Source: CAWJPW01 sp963844845
GTDB lineage: Bacteria; Acidobacteriota; Thermoanaerobaculia; Thermoanaerobaculales; Sulfomarinibacteraceae
Assembly: GCA_963844845.1 (NCBI GenBank)
Contig: CAWJPW010000003.1
Span: 124,001-188,000, forward strand
DNA length: 64,000 bases
Direction of reading: 5' to 3'
Part shown: in pieces, positions 1 to 8,009 of the stretch
Layout: every line of letters begins with the position of its first letter
Numbering within the stretch: the stretch's first letter is position 1
Position numbers and translations under genes: made by a program
The notes under the pieces: generated by a model
The model's input: the letters and a program-made list of their open reading frames with translations, nothing else
What the model was told of the DNA's origin: nothing
The model's database searches: none

Positions 1-1992
1 CTCGTAGACGAGGGTCCAGCGGGGCGCCGGCTGCTCTTCCTCGCCGACAGCGCGATGTTCAGGCCGGGGGATGTTCGGGATGCCACCCCGATGCGCGTCG
101 TGATGCTCACCTGGGACGCCGGTCAGGTCGCCGCCCCTGCGAGCGGCCGATCCGGCCTTCCGGGTCCGGGCGCTCCGGCCGAGCTGACGACAGCCACCGT
201 GCGGCGGCGCCTCCACCTCGAGCAGAACGTGCTCCGGGCGGCGGTCACCTCCGGTGATGCCGATGCCGTCGACACCCTCTGGTACTGGGCGATGCTCACC
301 CAGCAGAGCTCGTCCCAGCTCGAGGTGGACCTCGGCGACCTCTCGGATCGGGCGACGGAGGGGCAGCTCGACCTCGAGGTCACGGTCCGACTGCTGGGGT
401 GGTCGCGCACTCCCGCGCCCGGGGCCGAGAGCCAGCACCGGGTGGACCTGTTCCTGAACGACCAGAAGATCGGCGAGAGCGCGTTCGACGGAAGAAGGAA
501 GTCGAGCATCCAGGTCGAGGGCATCCCGGCGAGCATGCTCCGTGATGGAGGCAACCGCCTGCGGATCAAGGTGCCAGCGCGAGCGGTGAGGGGCAGCCCG
601 GACCCGTTGCTCGACATCGTGTACGTCGATTGGGTCGACGTTCGGTACACGGCCGGCTCACCCCTGGCGAGCGGTGCTGCACCGCTGCTCCTCGGAGCGT
701 CTCCCGTGCCGAGGTGGCTTCCCGATCCGGCGGGCCCGCCCGCCAGTCGCTTGATGACGGCGGCAGGCTGGACGGCGACGCGCCGGCGTGAAGGGGGCTG
801 GGTAGTCCCCCCGTGCGCGATGACCGAGGTCTGGGTCGTCGACCGAGACGACGTCCGCGAGCCGATTGCGCTGGAGCCGCGAAGCACGGGCGCCAGGTCG
901 ATTCCCGCCGACGTCGAGTACGTCATGATCGCGCCGTCCGAACTCCGTGCGGGCGCCGAGCGCCTGGCGGAGCTGCATCGCCGGCTCGGGCAGACGGTCG
1001 CGGTGGTGAGCGCGAACGCGGTGGACGACGAGTTCGGCGGAGGCGAGCGTAGCGCCGCTGCGATCCGGAGGTTCCTGCGCTGGCAGTACGATCGCACCCG
1101 GAGTCTGCACTGGGTGCTCCTGGTGGGCGATGCTGACTGGTTCGAGCCGGACAACCGCGCACCCTCTCTTTTGACCCCGGGCCCGGACGACCGCGACAGA
1201 GTTCCGACTTGGACCTACCTGTCGAGCTTCGGGCCGGCCGCCAGCGATCACTACTACGGCGCCGATCCTCAGCACGAGGCGGTCCCCCGCTTCGCAGTCG
1301 GGCGTCTCCCGGTCGTCGATCCCGCCGTGCTGGATGCGTACGTCGCCAAGGTTGAGGCATGGGTCGGCGCCGGCGCACGACCCGGCGATGCCGTGGTGCT
1401 GATGCTGAGCGACGCGAGCAAGGGCTCGCGTCTGCAGCAGGAGCGCATGCGCCGCCGGCTCGCAGGCCTCCCGCTCCGGGTGGTGACCCTGAAGGACGCG
1501 CCCGGGCCGCCGGACGAGGCTGCGATCGCCGCACTCGACCAGCGCCCGGACATCGTCTACTTCGGCGGCCACGGAAGTCGCTACATGTGGGAGCTCGGCG
1601 ACCCCGGCGACCCGGAGCCCGCGTCGTTCTTCGACCGTGCTGACGTGGCCAGGCTGAAGCCGACAACACGACCACCGATCGTCCTCAGCATGTCGTGTGC
1701 CACCGCGCCCTTCGACCATCCCAGCGCCGATTCCCTGGGCGAGGTGATGGTGCTGAACAGCAACCGAGGCGCCGTCGTGTTCGTCGGCGCCTCGGCTCCG
1801 CTGTTCACGCCCCCGCGGTTCGGGGAGCTCCTGGTTCGAGGTCTACTGCGAGAGGCGACGGTGGGCGATGCCTTCGTCGCCGCCAAGCGGCAAGCCGCCC
1901 GCGTCCACGTCTCGCATCTCTACAACCTGCTCGGCGATCCTGGTCTGCCGTTACTGGCGGATCACCCAAACGCCGGCGCCGAGGATCAGTAG
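1..1992 (+). CDS. C25 family (gingipain-type) cysteine peptidase, 5' end missing
   Basis: The frame is open from base 1, so the N-terminus lies outside the window; an in-frame ATG at 55 is probably internal. The C-terminal two thirds has the C25 caspase-like fold: an FGGHGS motif with the likely catalytic His (codon 1570-1572), then a P-x-x-x-LSMSC segment with the likely catalytic Cys (codon 1696-1698), and a closing YNLLGDPGLPLL stretch typical of the family. Residues upstream look like a beta-rich accessory domain. It is probably exported and cleaves protein substrates outside the cytoplasm, perhaps in secretion or surface processing; the substrate is unknown. Its 3' end overlaps the convergent DUF11 gene by 42 bp. 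Confidence 0.85.
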   Translation, partial: LVDEGPAGRRLLFLADSAMFRPGDVRDATPMRVVMLTWDAGQVAAPASGRSGLPGPGAPAELTTATVRRRLHLEQNVLRAAVTSGDADAVDTLWYWAMLTQQSSSQLEVDLGDLSDRATEGQLDLEVTVRLLGWSRTPAPGAESQHRVDLFLNDQKIGESAFDGRRKSSIQVEGIPASMLRDGGNRLRIKVPARAVRGSPDPLLDIVYVDWVDVRYTAGSPLASGAAPLLLGASPVPRWLPDPAGPPASRLMTAAGWTATRRREGGWVVPPCAMTEVWVVDRDDVREPIALEPRSTGARSIPADVEYVMIAPSELRAGAERLAELHRRLGQTVAVVSANAVDDEFGGGERSAAAIRRFLRWQYDRTRSLHWVLLVGDADWFEPDNRAPSLLTPGPDDRDRVPTWTYLSSFGPAASDHYYGADPQHEAVPRFAVGRLPVVDPAVLDAYVAKVEAWVGAGARPGDAVVLMLSDASKGSRLQQERMRRRLAGLPLRVVTLKDAPGPPDEAAIAALDQRPDIVYFGGHGSRYMWELGDPGDPEPASFFDRADVARLKPTTRPPIVLSMSCATAPFDHPSADSLGEVMVLNSNRGAVVFVGASAPLFTPPRFGELLVRGLLREATVGDAFVAAKRQAARVHVSHLYNLLGDPGLPLLADHPNAGAEDQ

Positions 1993-2865
1993 GGCCAGCA
2001 GCATCAGCCCGAGCTCGCCGGTGGTCGGAACGGCGGCGGCCGCCACGACCTCCATCGTCTCGACTGCCCGGTTGTTGGTGGTGTCGGGATCCGTCGTGCT
2101 GGACGCGACGGACACGGTCATGGACCCTGTGGCGGAGCTGTTCGGGTTCGCGGTTGCCATCAGCGTGAAGCTGTCGGAGCCGCCGGCGGCGACGGTTCCG
2201 AGTGTGCAGGTCGGGTTGCCGTTGGGATCCTCGCCGCAGCCCGAGGTGGAGTCGAAGGTCAGGAACGACGGCAGGGTGGTGGTCACGACCACGCCCGTGG
2301 CGTCGGAGGGCCCGGCATTGTCGACCGAGATGGTGATGGTCACGGGGTCGCCGGCCTGCATTGGGTTCGGGCTGGCGACCGCCGTCATCGAGAGGTCGGC
2401 GGACGGAGCCAGCGTGTCGGTATCGGTGGCCGAGTTGTTGGCCGGGTTGGGATCGGTGGTTGCGGAGGAGATCGTGGCCGTGTTCGCGAGGCTGCCCGTG
2501 GCCGACGAGGTGATGGTGCAGGTGGCGGTGTACGTCGCCGTCCCGCCGTTCAGGAGGTTCACCGCATCGTTGATGTTGCCCGAACCGGATGCGGTACAGC
2601 TGGAGCCCGCGGATGCGCTGCACGTCCACGTGCACGACAGGATCGCGGGGAAGGTATCGGCGACCGTGGCTCCCGTCACGTCGGCGGAACCGGCGTTGGC
2701 GGCAGTGATCGTGTAGACCACGCTCGCGCCGGGGGTGGCGGTGGTGGCCCCGTCTGTCTTCGTGATCGAGAGGTCGGCGGAGATGACCCCGGCGAAGGTA
2801 GCCGCCGGCAGCACGATGAGCGCGGCAACCAGGACGAGCACCTGTGAGTTCTTCTGGCTGGGCAT
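1951..2865 (-). CDS. Secreted DUF11-repeat protein with IPTL-CTERM-like tail
   Basis: 304 aa. The start is the ATG at 2865 (MPSQKN), with a GGGAGGAG ribosome site just upstream; an in-frame ATG 39 bp earlier lacks one. An N-terminal signal peptide (LVLVAALIVLPAATFA) is followed by two DUF11-type Ig-like repeats, each starting ADLS(I/M) and containing the GP/GS-D-A/V-T-G and TNN/PANN patterns of the family. The last 26 residues (VPTTGELGLMLLALLILGAG then VWVIRQ) resemble the IPTL-CTERM sorting signal: a short motif, a membrane helix and a basic end. It is probably a surface or matrix protein anchored or processed at its C-terminus. It has its own promoter. Confidence 0.85.
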   Translation of the reverse strand: MPSQKNSQVLVLVAALIVLPAATFAGVISADLSITKTDGATTATPGASVVYTITAANAGSADVTGATVADTFPAILSCTWTCSASAGSSCTASGSGNINDAVNLLNGGTATYTATCTITSSATGSLANTATISSATTDPNPANNSATDTDTLAPSADLSMTAVASPNPMQAGDPVTITISVDNAGPSDATGVVVTTTLPSFLTFDSTSGCGEDPNGNPTCTLGTVAAGGSDSFTLMATANPNSSATGSMTVSVASSTTDPDTTNNRAVETMEVVAAAAVPTTGELGLMLLALLILGAGVWVIRQ

Positions 2866-2929
2866 TGAACCATCTCCTCCCTCAGTAAAGCCTTCGGCAT
2901 GCAAAAGGAAACCGCAAATTAATCAAGTT

Positions 2930-2958
2930 ATTATAGGCGACCACGAGCGGCTCTGCAA
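2930..2958 (-). promoter_or_regulatory. Promoter of the DUF11 gene
   Basis: On the minus strand TTGCAG (2958-2953) and a consensus TATAAT (2935-2930) are separated by 17 bp, about 65 bp upstream of the DUF11 start. This is one of the strongest sigma-70-type promoters in the window. Confidence 0.7.
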
Positions 2959-2987
2959 TACATGGCGGGCGGAGAGCCGTTCGCGCG

Positions 2988-4931
2988 TCAAGGCGCGGCC
3001 CCGGTGGAGGCCCGGACCGGCGTCAACCGCCTCCTGCGGCCACTGGTGGAGATCGCCTCGACGTAGTAGTAGTACACCGTTCCCGGTACGGCGGTGGCGT
3101 CTTCGAAGCGGTAGGAGTGTGGGACGTCCGAGGTCCCCGCCCCTGGGATCGGCGCCTCGGTGAGGCGGGTGAACGGGCCCTTGTCAGTCGGACTGCGGTA
3201 GACGTCGAAGCCGTAGCTCTCGAACTCGGTAGCGGTCGACCAGCGAATGACCCGGGGTGGTGGGCCGGCCGCGGGCGCGATCTCGAGGGCGATCGACTCC
3301 AGCTGTGCGCGGCGGGCCTCCGCCTCCAGGCCCGGAAGCTGCTCCTGGAGCCAGGCGGTGCGGACGCGGTCCTCGACCTTCTTGAAAGGCAGGTCCCGAG
3401 CCTTCCTCACCTCGCGCAGTGAGTACATCTTGAGCCCCGACTCGAGATGGAGCAGGTCGGTGCTTTCGCCGGGCGTGAGCGCGAAGATCGCACGGCTCGC
3501 CGTGGGCCCCCAGAGGGCGACCTGATGCTGCGTCCTCCAGCCGATCGAGCCCCCGGCAGCGGCCGAGGGGTGCTTCGAGTACCGCCGAGCCGCCTCGGCG
3601 AAGCTCAGCTCTCCGGTGATGACCCGCCGAGCGGCCTCCACCGCCCTCCTCAGCATCGCCTCACCGTGGGCGGGGTCGGGCTCGCCGAAGTCGATGACCG
3701 CCAGATCGTAGGCGGTGGGCTCGCGGTAGCGCCCCCGATGGTCCTCGAAGTAGTGCCGGAGCTGAACCTCGGTGGGCTTCGGCAGCATGGGCTGCAGCCG
3801 GCGGGAAAGCTCGGCGTGCGCGAGGATGTCCATCTGCCGCCAGCGCAACGTCGCCGCGGTCTCTGGCTCTCGGTCGAGCCTCAGCTCGACGGCTCGGCGA
3901 GCCTCGAGAACGCCCAACGCCCAGCGCTGCAGGAGGGCCGTCATCTCCTCGGCGTCCGGGGCGTGCCCCGAGGCGGGCCAACGCAACCGCACGAGCTCCG
4001 CGGCATCCTCCCGGCCGAGCCGGTATCCGGGCAGCTCGAGAACCGCCGACGCTGTACCCGGATCGATCTGCAGGGGGGCGGCGGTGAGCAGGCGTTGCTG
4101 GTACCCGCTCCATGCCTGCCGCCGCCTCTGCCGCAAGAGCCCCTCTCTCAGCTTGGCCCGGACCTCGTCGGGTGTCGGCAGGTGAGCGGCTCGGACCTCC
4201 TCGCAAAGGAAGATCGATATGCCGCCGCCGTGCTCCACCGGTTGGCTGATCATCCCCGGAGCGAGGCGACGGACGGCGTCCGCCACTGGGGCCGGCAGCT
4301 CCTCGGGGTCCACCCAACCCAGGGTCCCTCCGCGCCTGGCCGATTGGGACACCGACTCCTTGCGGGCGAGCTCCTCGAAGCTCGCCCCATCGAGCAGCTG
4401 CTGGCGAATCTGCTTCATGCGCAGGCGAATGCTCTCGGCCTCGACGCCGCCCTGGAATCGCTTGTAGATGTTGCGCAGCTTCAGCTTGCGCGGCCTGCGA
4501 AAGGCCTCAGGATGGTCACGCCGGAGTGCTTCGACCTCCTCGTCGGACACGGTGACGTCTTTGACCACCCTCCGTCGCAGGGCTGGAGTCAGCACCGCGT
4601 GGCGCATCGCTTCGAGCTCGAGGCGGACTCGGGTCGAGCGGTCGAGTTTCTCGTCCCGGGCGGCGGCCGCAAGGCTCTTCCAGTAGGCCAGCTGGCGGAT
4701 CGAGGCCTTCTCGGGAGGGATCGGGGTTGCCGCGTCGTCGGGGTCGCGAAACGCCAGCCAGCCGTTGAGCTCCTCCTGGGTGAGGCACCCCCCGTGCCAG
4801 GTGGCGATGACCCGGGACGCCGCGGCAGTGGAAGCCGCCGCGGTGTCGTCGTCGGCGGTGGCCCAGGGCGCCGGCCAGAGAAGGGCCACGAGTGTCGCGG
4901 CGATCAACCAGGAAATCGTGTGTCGAGTCAT
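2988..4931 (-). CDS. Exported SurA-like PpiC/parvulin peptidyl-prolyl isomerase
   Basis: 647 aa with a signal peptide (MTRHTISWLIAATLVALLWP). Two parvulin domains are visible: residues about 148-248 (ASFEELARKESVSQSA, RGGTLGWVDPEELP) and about 400-505 (LSFAEAARRYSKHPSA, GGSIGW), separated by helical SurA-like regions. The last 90 residues (RVIRWSTATEFESYGFDVYR onward) look like a fibronectin-III-type beta domain, an uncommon addition to this family. It should act in the periplasm as a chaperone or isomerase for outer-membrane or secreted proteins. GAGGAG precedes the ATG. It is transcribed apart from the second SurA-like gene at 6257. Confidence 0.85.
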   Translation of the reverse strand: MTRHTISWLIAATLVALLWPAPWATADDDTAAASTAAASRVIATWHGGCLTQEELNGWLAFRDPDDAATPIPPEKASIRQLAYWKSLAAAARDEKLDRSTRVRLELEAMRHAVLTPALRRRVVKDVTVSDEEVEALRRDHPEAFRRPRKLKLRNIYKRFQGGVEAESIRLRMKQIRQQLLDGASFEELARKESVSQSARRGGTLGWVDPEELPAPVADAVRRLAPGMISQPVEHGGGISIFLCEEVRAAHLPTPDEVRAKLREGLLRQRRRQAWSGYQQRLLTAAPLQIDPGTASAVLELPGYRLGREDAAELVRLRWPASGHAPDAEEMTALLQRWALGVLEARRAVELRLDREPETAATLRWRQMDILAHAELSRRLQPMLPKPTEVQLRHYFEDHRGRYREPTAYDLAVIDFGEPDPAHGEAMLRRAVEAARRVITGELSFAEAARRYSKHPSAAAGGSIGWRTQHQVALWGPTASRAIFALTPGESTDLLHLESGLKMYSLREVRKARDLPFKKVEDRVRTAWLQEQLPGLEAEARRAQLESIALEIAPAAGPPPRVIRWSTATEFESYGFDVYRSPTDKGPFTRLTEAPIPGAGTSDVPHSYRFEDATAVPGTVYYYYVEAISTSGRRRRLTPVRASTGAAP

Positions 4932-5152
4932 GGTCTCCTCACCATCCCTCCTCTGCGCGGGGGTTGACGAGCCCGTCGGTGCTCGGCGCCGCGCAGAGGG
5001 GGCGGTGACGAATTGTATCGGTTCGTCTCCCAGGTTGTCGGTGATGAGACGCCCCCCTCTGACAGCTCCTGTGCCGGCGGGCTCCGCGACCAGGGAGCGG
5101 CAGGGCGGTCGCGAACGGGTTCGGTATCGGCGGGAGGTGCCGGGCCGCCAGC

Positions 5153-5181
5153 TTGACAGAGATTAGGGTGCGAGACATACT
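5153..5181 (+). promoter_or_regulatory. Promoter upstream of the 5287 gene
   Basis: TTGACA (5153-5158), a 17-bp spacer and CATACT (5176-5181). The expected transcript starts near 5188, leaving a 5' leader of about 100 nt before the ATG at 5287. It probably serves the run of genes from 5287 to 10193. Confidence 0.65.
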
Positions 5182-5286
5182 TGATCCGGGATTGACCGGC
5201 TCCATCATGAAGTCTTGTGCTCTCAAGTTCTTGGGCGCCTGTCGTCTGAACTGCCGACCGTCCGTGATCTCGAAGGGGGAGAGGAA

Positions 5287-6201
5287 ATGAACGCCAAGTG
5301 CCCGAGATTCACCCTTGTCTTCTCGATCTGCGTCGGCCTCGTGTTCGCGGCAGGGCTTCCGGCTCTGGAGGCGGCGGGCTCCTCCCAGGGTGCCGACGTC
5401 AAGGCGAACGGTCCGTCGGCAAACGCCGACGTCTCGGCTCGCGTCGATGCGCTCATGAAGCTGTCGCCCGAGGCGAGGCGCGCTGAGCTCAAGAAGATGA
5501 CCAAAGAAGAGCGCCGTTCGCTGTGGTTCGAGCTCAAGCGGGCGCAGCTGGCGGCGAAGGGTGAGAAGCCGGTGGTCAAGGGCACCCGACGCGCGCAGTA
5601 CTCGCCCGAGAACGGCCGCAAGGTCGCGGCCGAGAAGCGACCGGCGGCCGCTTCGAGGGCGCCCAGCGCCATCGGCACCATCCAGTACGACGACGGCGTT
5701 CCGACGACCACCTTCGGCGGCGGCGCCATCATCGGCAACCGGTTCGACACCGCCGTGGGGGACCCGGTCCTCGCCTCGGGTACGGTGTCCACCGTGGTCG
5801 GGGTCGTCGCTCCCGGGCTCGCTTTCAACAGCAGCGACAACACGGCGGGCTTCGTCATCGAAGGTCCGCAAACGGCGGGCGGAGGAGCGCAGGCCATCTT
5901 CAGCTCCTGGATGAGCGGGCTCACCGGTACCACGACGCAGACCGTCACCTTCTCAGGGCTCGGCGTCAACTACACCGGGTCGAGCTTCTTTGTGCTCTTC
6001 GGCGACTGGGCCACTAGCTACGTCCCCGAGTTCGGCAGCGGGACCACGCAGAGCCAGGGCCATCACGGCATGGTCGGCTACACCGGCGGCCAGGGCCCCA
6101 ATATCACGAGGACATTCGACTTCGGTGGCGTGCTCAACGGCCTCGTCCGCGTCACCGGCAACGTGCTGCCGGTGGAGCTGATGTCCTTCGACGTCGAGTA
6201 G
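5287..6201 (+). CDS. Secreted protein of unknown function
   Basis: 304 aa; the ATG at 5287 is preceded by AAGGGGGAGAGG. A signal peptide (FSICVGLVFAAGLPALEAAG) leads to a basic, helical, charged stretch (LSPEARRAELKKMTKEERRS, about residues 54-80). A Gly/Thr/Ser-rich, probably beta-rich region follows, starting near IGTIQYDDGVPTTTFGGG. It ends NVLPVELMSFDVE, a short hydrophobic beta-strand-like tail that may be a sorting or capping motif. I do not recognise the family. It lies between two SurA-like chaperone genes and could be one of their clients; that is inference from position only. Confidence 0.7.
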   Translation: MNAKCPRFTLVFSICVGLVFAAGLPALEAAGSSQGADVKANGPSANADVSARVDALMKLSPEARRAELKKMTKEERRSLWFELKRAQLAAKGEKPVVKGTRRAQYSPENGRKVAAEKRPAAASRAPSAIGTIQYDDGVPTTTFGGGAIIGNRFDTAVGDPVLASGTVSTVVGVVAPGLAFNSSDNTAGFVIEGPQTAGGGAQAIFSSWMSGLTGTTTQTVTFSGLGVNYTGSSFFVLFGDWATSYVPEFGSGTTQSQGHHGMVGYTGGQGPNITRTFDFGGVLNGLVRVTGNVLPVELMSFDVE

Positions 6202-6256
6202 CCGAGCGGGGAGCTGGGGCTGGGATTCCAGGACGTTCCGCGGTAGCCTCCTCACG

Positions 6257-8008
6257 ATGCGTCGAACGATCGCGAGCGTCCTCGTGTTGGTTGCGGCCGC
6301 GTCCATTCAAATGGCGTGTACCAAGGCGGCGCCCGGGCCAGACCCGGGCGCTGATGCGTCGCCCCCTCCCGCCGTGGTTGCGCGCGCGGGCGACATCGAG
6401 ATCACGGCGGCGGAGGTCGACGCGCGGGTTCTCGCCCTGCCGGCGTCAGAGCGCCCCGGGCCCGGAACGGATCTGGACCAGTGGTACCGGGGACAGATTC
6501 GCGAGATGGTGATCGACAGGATGCTCCTGGCCGGGGCGCGGAGCCATGATTTCCAGGGCTCCGACGCCTTCGCCACCGGGCGTCGCGAGGCGGAGCGAAC
6601 GATCGGTCTCCAGCTCTGCGTGGCGACGTTGAGGCCCGCCCTCGGGACGATCTCCGAAGGGGATCTCGGGAAGGCATTCGAGGCCCACTCGGAGGAGCTC
6701 GCGGCGCCGGCGCGCCGCTCGGTGTACCAGATCTTCCTCCGCCGTGGGCCCGGGGCGCGCCGGCAGCTCGAGGAGATCCGGCAGCGCGTGCTGGCGGGCG
6801 AGAGCTTCTCGCGGCTGGCCGCCCGCTACTCGGAGTCCGAGACCCGGCACCGCAACGGGTTCGTGGGGTGGATGGTGCCCGGGCGCTTGCCGCGAGGCTT
6901 CGAGAAGGTGGTCTTCTCGCTCGAGGAGCGCGTGCCGAGCCGGATCGTGACGACGAGGCAGGGCTTCGACCTCTTCTACGTCGATGAGATCCTGCCGCCG
7001 CGGACCCTCGGCTTCGAGGAGGCGCGGCCCATCCTGCTCGAGCGCCTCCGCGCGGAGCGCGGCGAGGCGGCCCTCGGCGAGCTCGATGCCGATTTTCAGG
7101 CGCCTCCGGGCTCCCTGGTGCTCGACCGTGAGCAGCTCACCGCCGTGATGAAGGCAGGAGATCCCGAGGCGCCGGTGCTGCGGATCGGCGAGGAGAGCTG
7201 GACGCTGGCCGACCTTCGCCGCAGGGTGCAGGAGTTCATGGCTCGCCAGGCAACAGGACATGGGGTCCCCACCTTCGAGCTGGGCTGGCAGATTCTCGAA
7301 CGGGCCCGGCGCCGCGAGGAGCTCTTCCTGGGGTGTCGGAGCCGGGGCTCGATCCCGGAGGAGGAGCTCGCGAGCCGGCTCGACGAGTGGCAGCGGCGGG
7401 CGCTCATCGACGCCGAGCGGCACCAGCGCCTCGTCGACCTCGCGCTGCACGACGAGGAGCGGCTCCGCACCTTCTACGAGAGCAACCTCGGCGAGTACAG
7501 CACGCCCCCCACCTGGACGATCCGTCTCCTCCAGGTGCCGCTGGGGGCGCACCCCGCCGCAGCCATGGCGCGGCTTGAGCGTGCCGCCGCGACCCCGGCG
7601 ACCACGCTCGAGACGCTGCGGAGCGAGCTCGGTGGGACGATCAAGGAGCTCGAGCCGGAGACGTTGGCCGAGCTGGGCGGGCTCCGGCCCAAGCTGCCGG
7701 GTCTCATCGCTCCGCTCGAGAAGGGTCAGCTGGCGGCGCCCTACCGTACCGAGGACGGCCTCGAGATCGCCGAGGTCGTGGGCCGGACGCCGGCCGAGCC
7801 GATTCCGTTCGAGAAGGTCCGCGACCGGGTCGCGGCCCGCTACGTCCAGCAGTACACCTCGGAGCTGTACGCCACGCTGCGCCGCGAGATGCTCCCCGCC
7901 GACGACCTCGAGGTCGATCCCGAGGCGCTGGCGAAGGTGCGACGCGGCGGGCTCGCCCGGCCCGACGTCAGCGTCGACCAGCTCGAGAGCCTCCTGGACC
8001 AGATGTGA
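6257..8008 (+). CDS. SurA-like PpiC/parvulin isomerase, possible lipoprotein
   Basis: 583 aa. The N-terminus is a hydrophobic signal ending MAC, with Cys21 as a possible but non-ideal lipobox Cys. A SurA-type helical region (residues about 40-120) precedes a parvulin domain at about 155-255 (VYQIFLRRGPGARRQLEEIR; ESFSRLAARYSESETRHRNG; FVGWMVPGRLP). A second, degenerate parvulin-like region lies at about 410-510. It is likely a periplasmic folding factor. No clear ribosome site precedes the ATG, so the start is less certain. The next gene begins 1 bp after its stop, so the two are almost certainly cotranscribed. Confidence 0.8.
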   Translation: MRRTIASVLVLVAAASIQMACTKAAPGPDPGADASPPPAVVARAGDIEITAAEVDARVLALPASERPGPGTDLDQWYRGQIREMVIDRMLLAGARSHDFQGSDAFATGRREAERTIGLQLCVATLRPALGTISEGDLGKAFEAHSEELAAPARRSVYQIFLRRGPGARRQLEEIRQRVLAGESFSRLAARYSESETRHRNGFVGWMVPGRLPRGFEKVVFSLEERVPSRIVTTRQGFDLFYVDEILPPRTLGFEEARPILLERLRAERGEAALGELDADFQAPPGSLVLDREQLTAVMKAGDPEAPVLRIGEESWTLADLRRRVQEFMARQATGHGVPTFELGWQILERARRREELFLGCRSRGSIPEEELASRLDEWQRRALIDAERHQRLVDLALHDEERLRTFYESNLGEYSTPPTWTIRLLQVPLGAHPAAAMARLERAAATPATTLETLRSELGGTIKELEPETLAELGGLRPKLPGLIAPLEKGQLAAPYRTEDGLEIAEVVGRTPAEPIPFEKVRDRVAARYVQQYTSELYATLRREMLPADDLEVDPEALAKVRRGGLARPDVSVDQLESLLDQM

Positions 8009-8009
8009 G

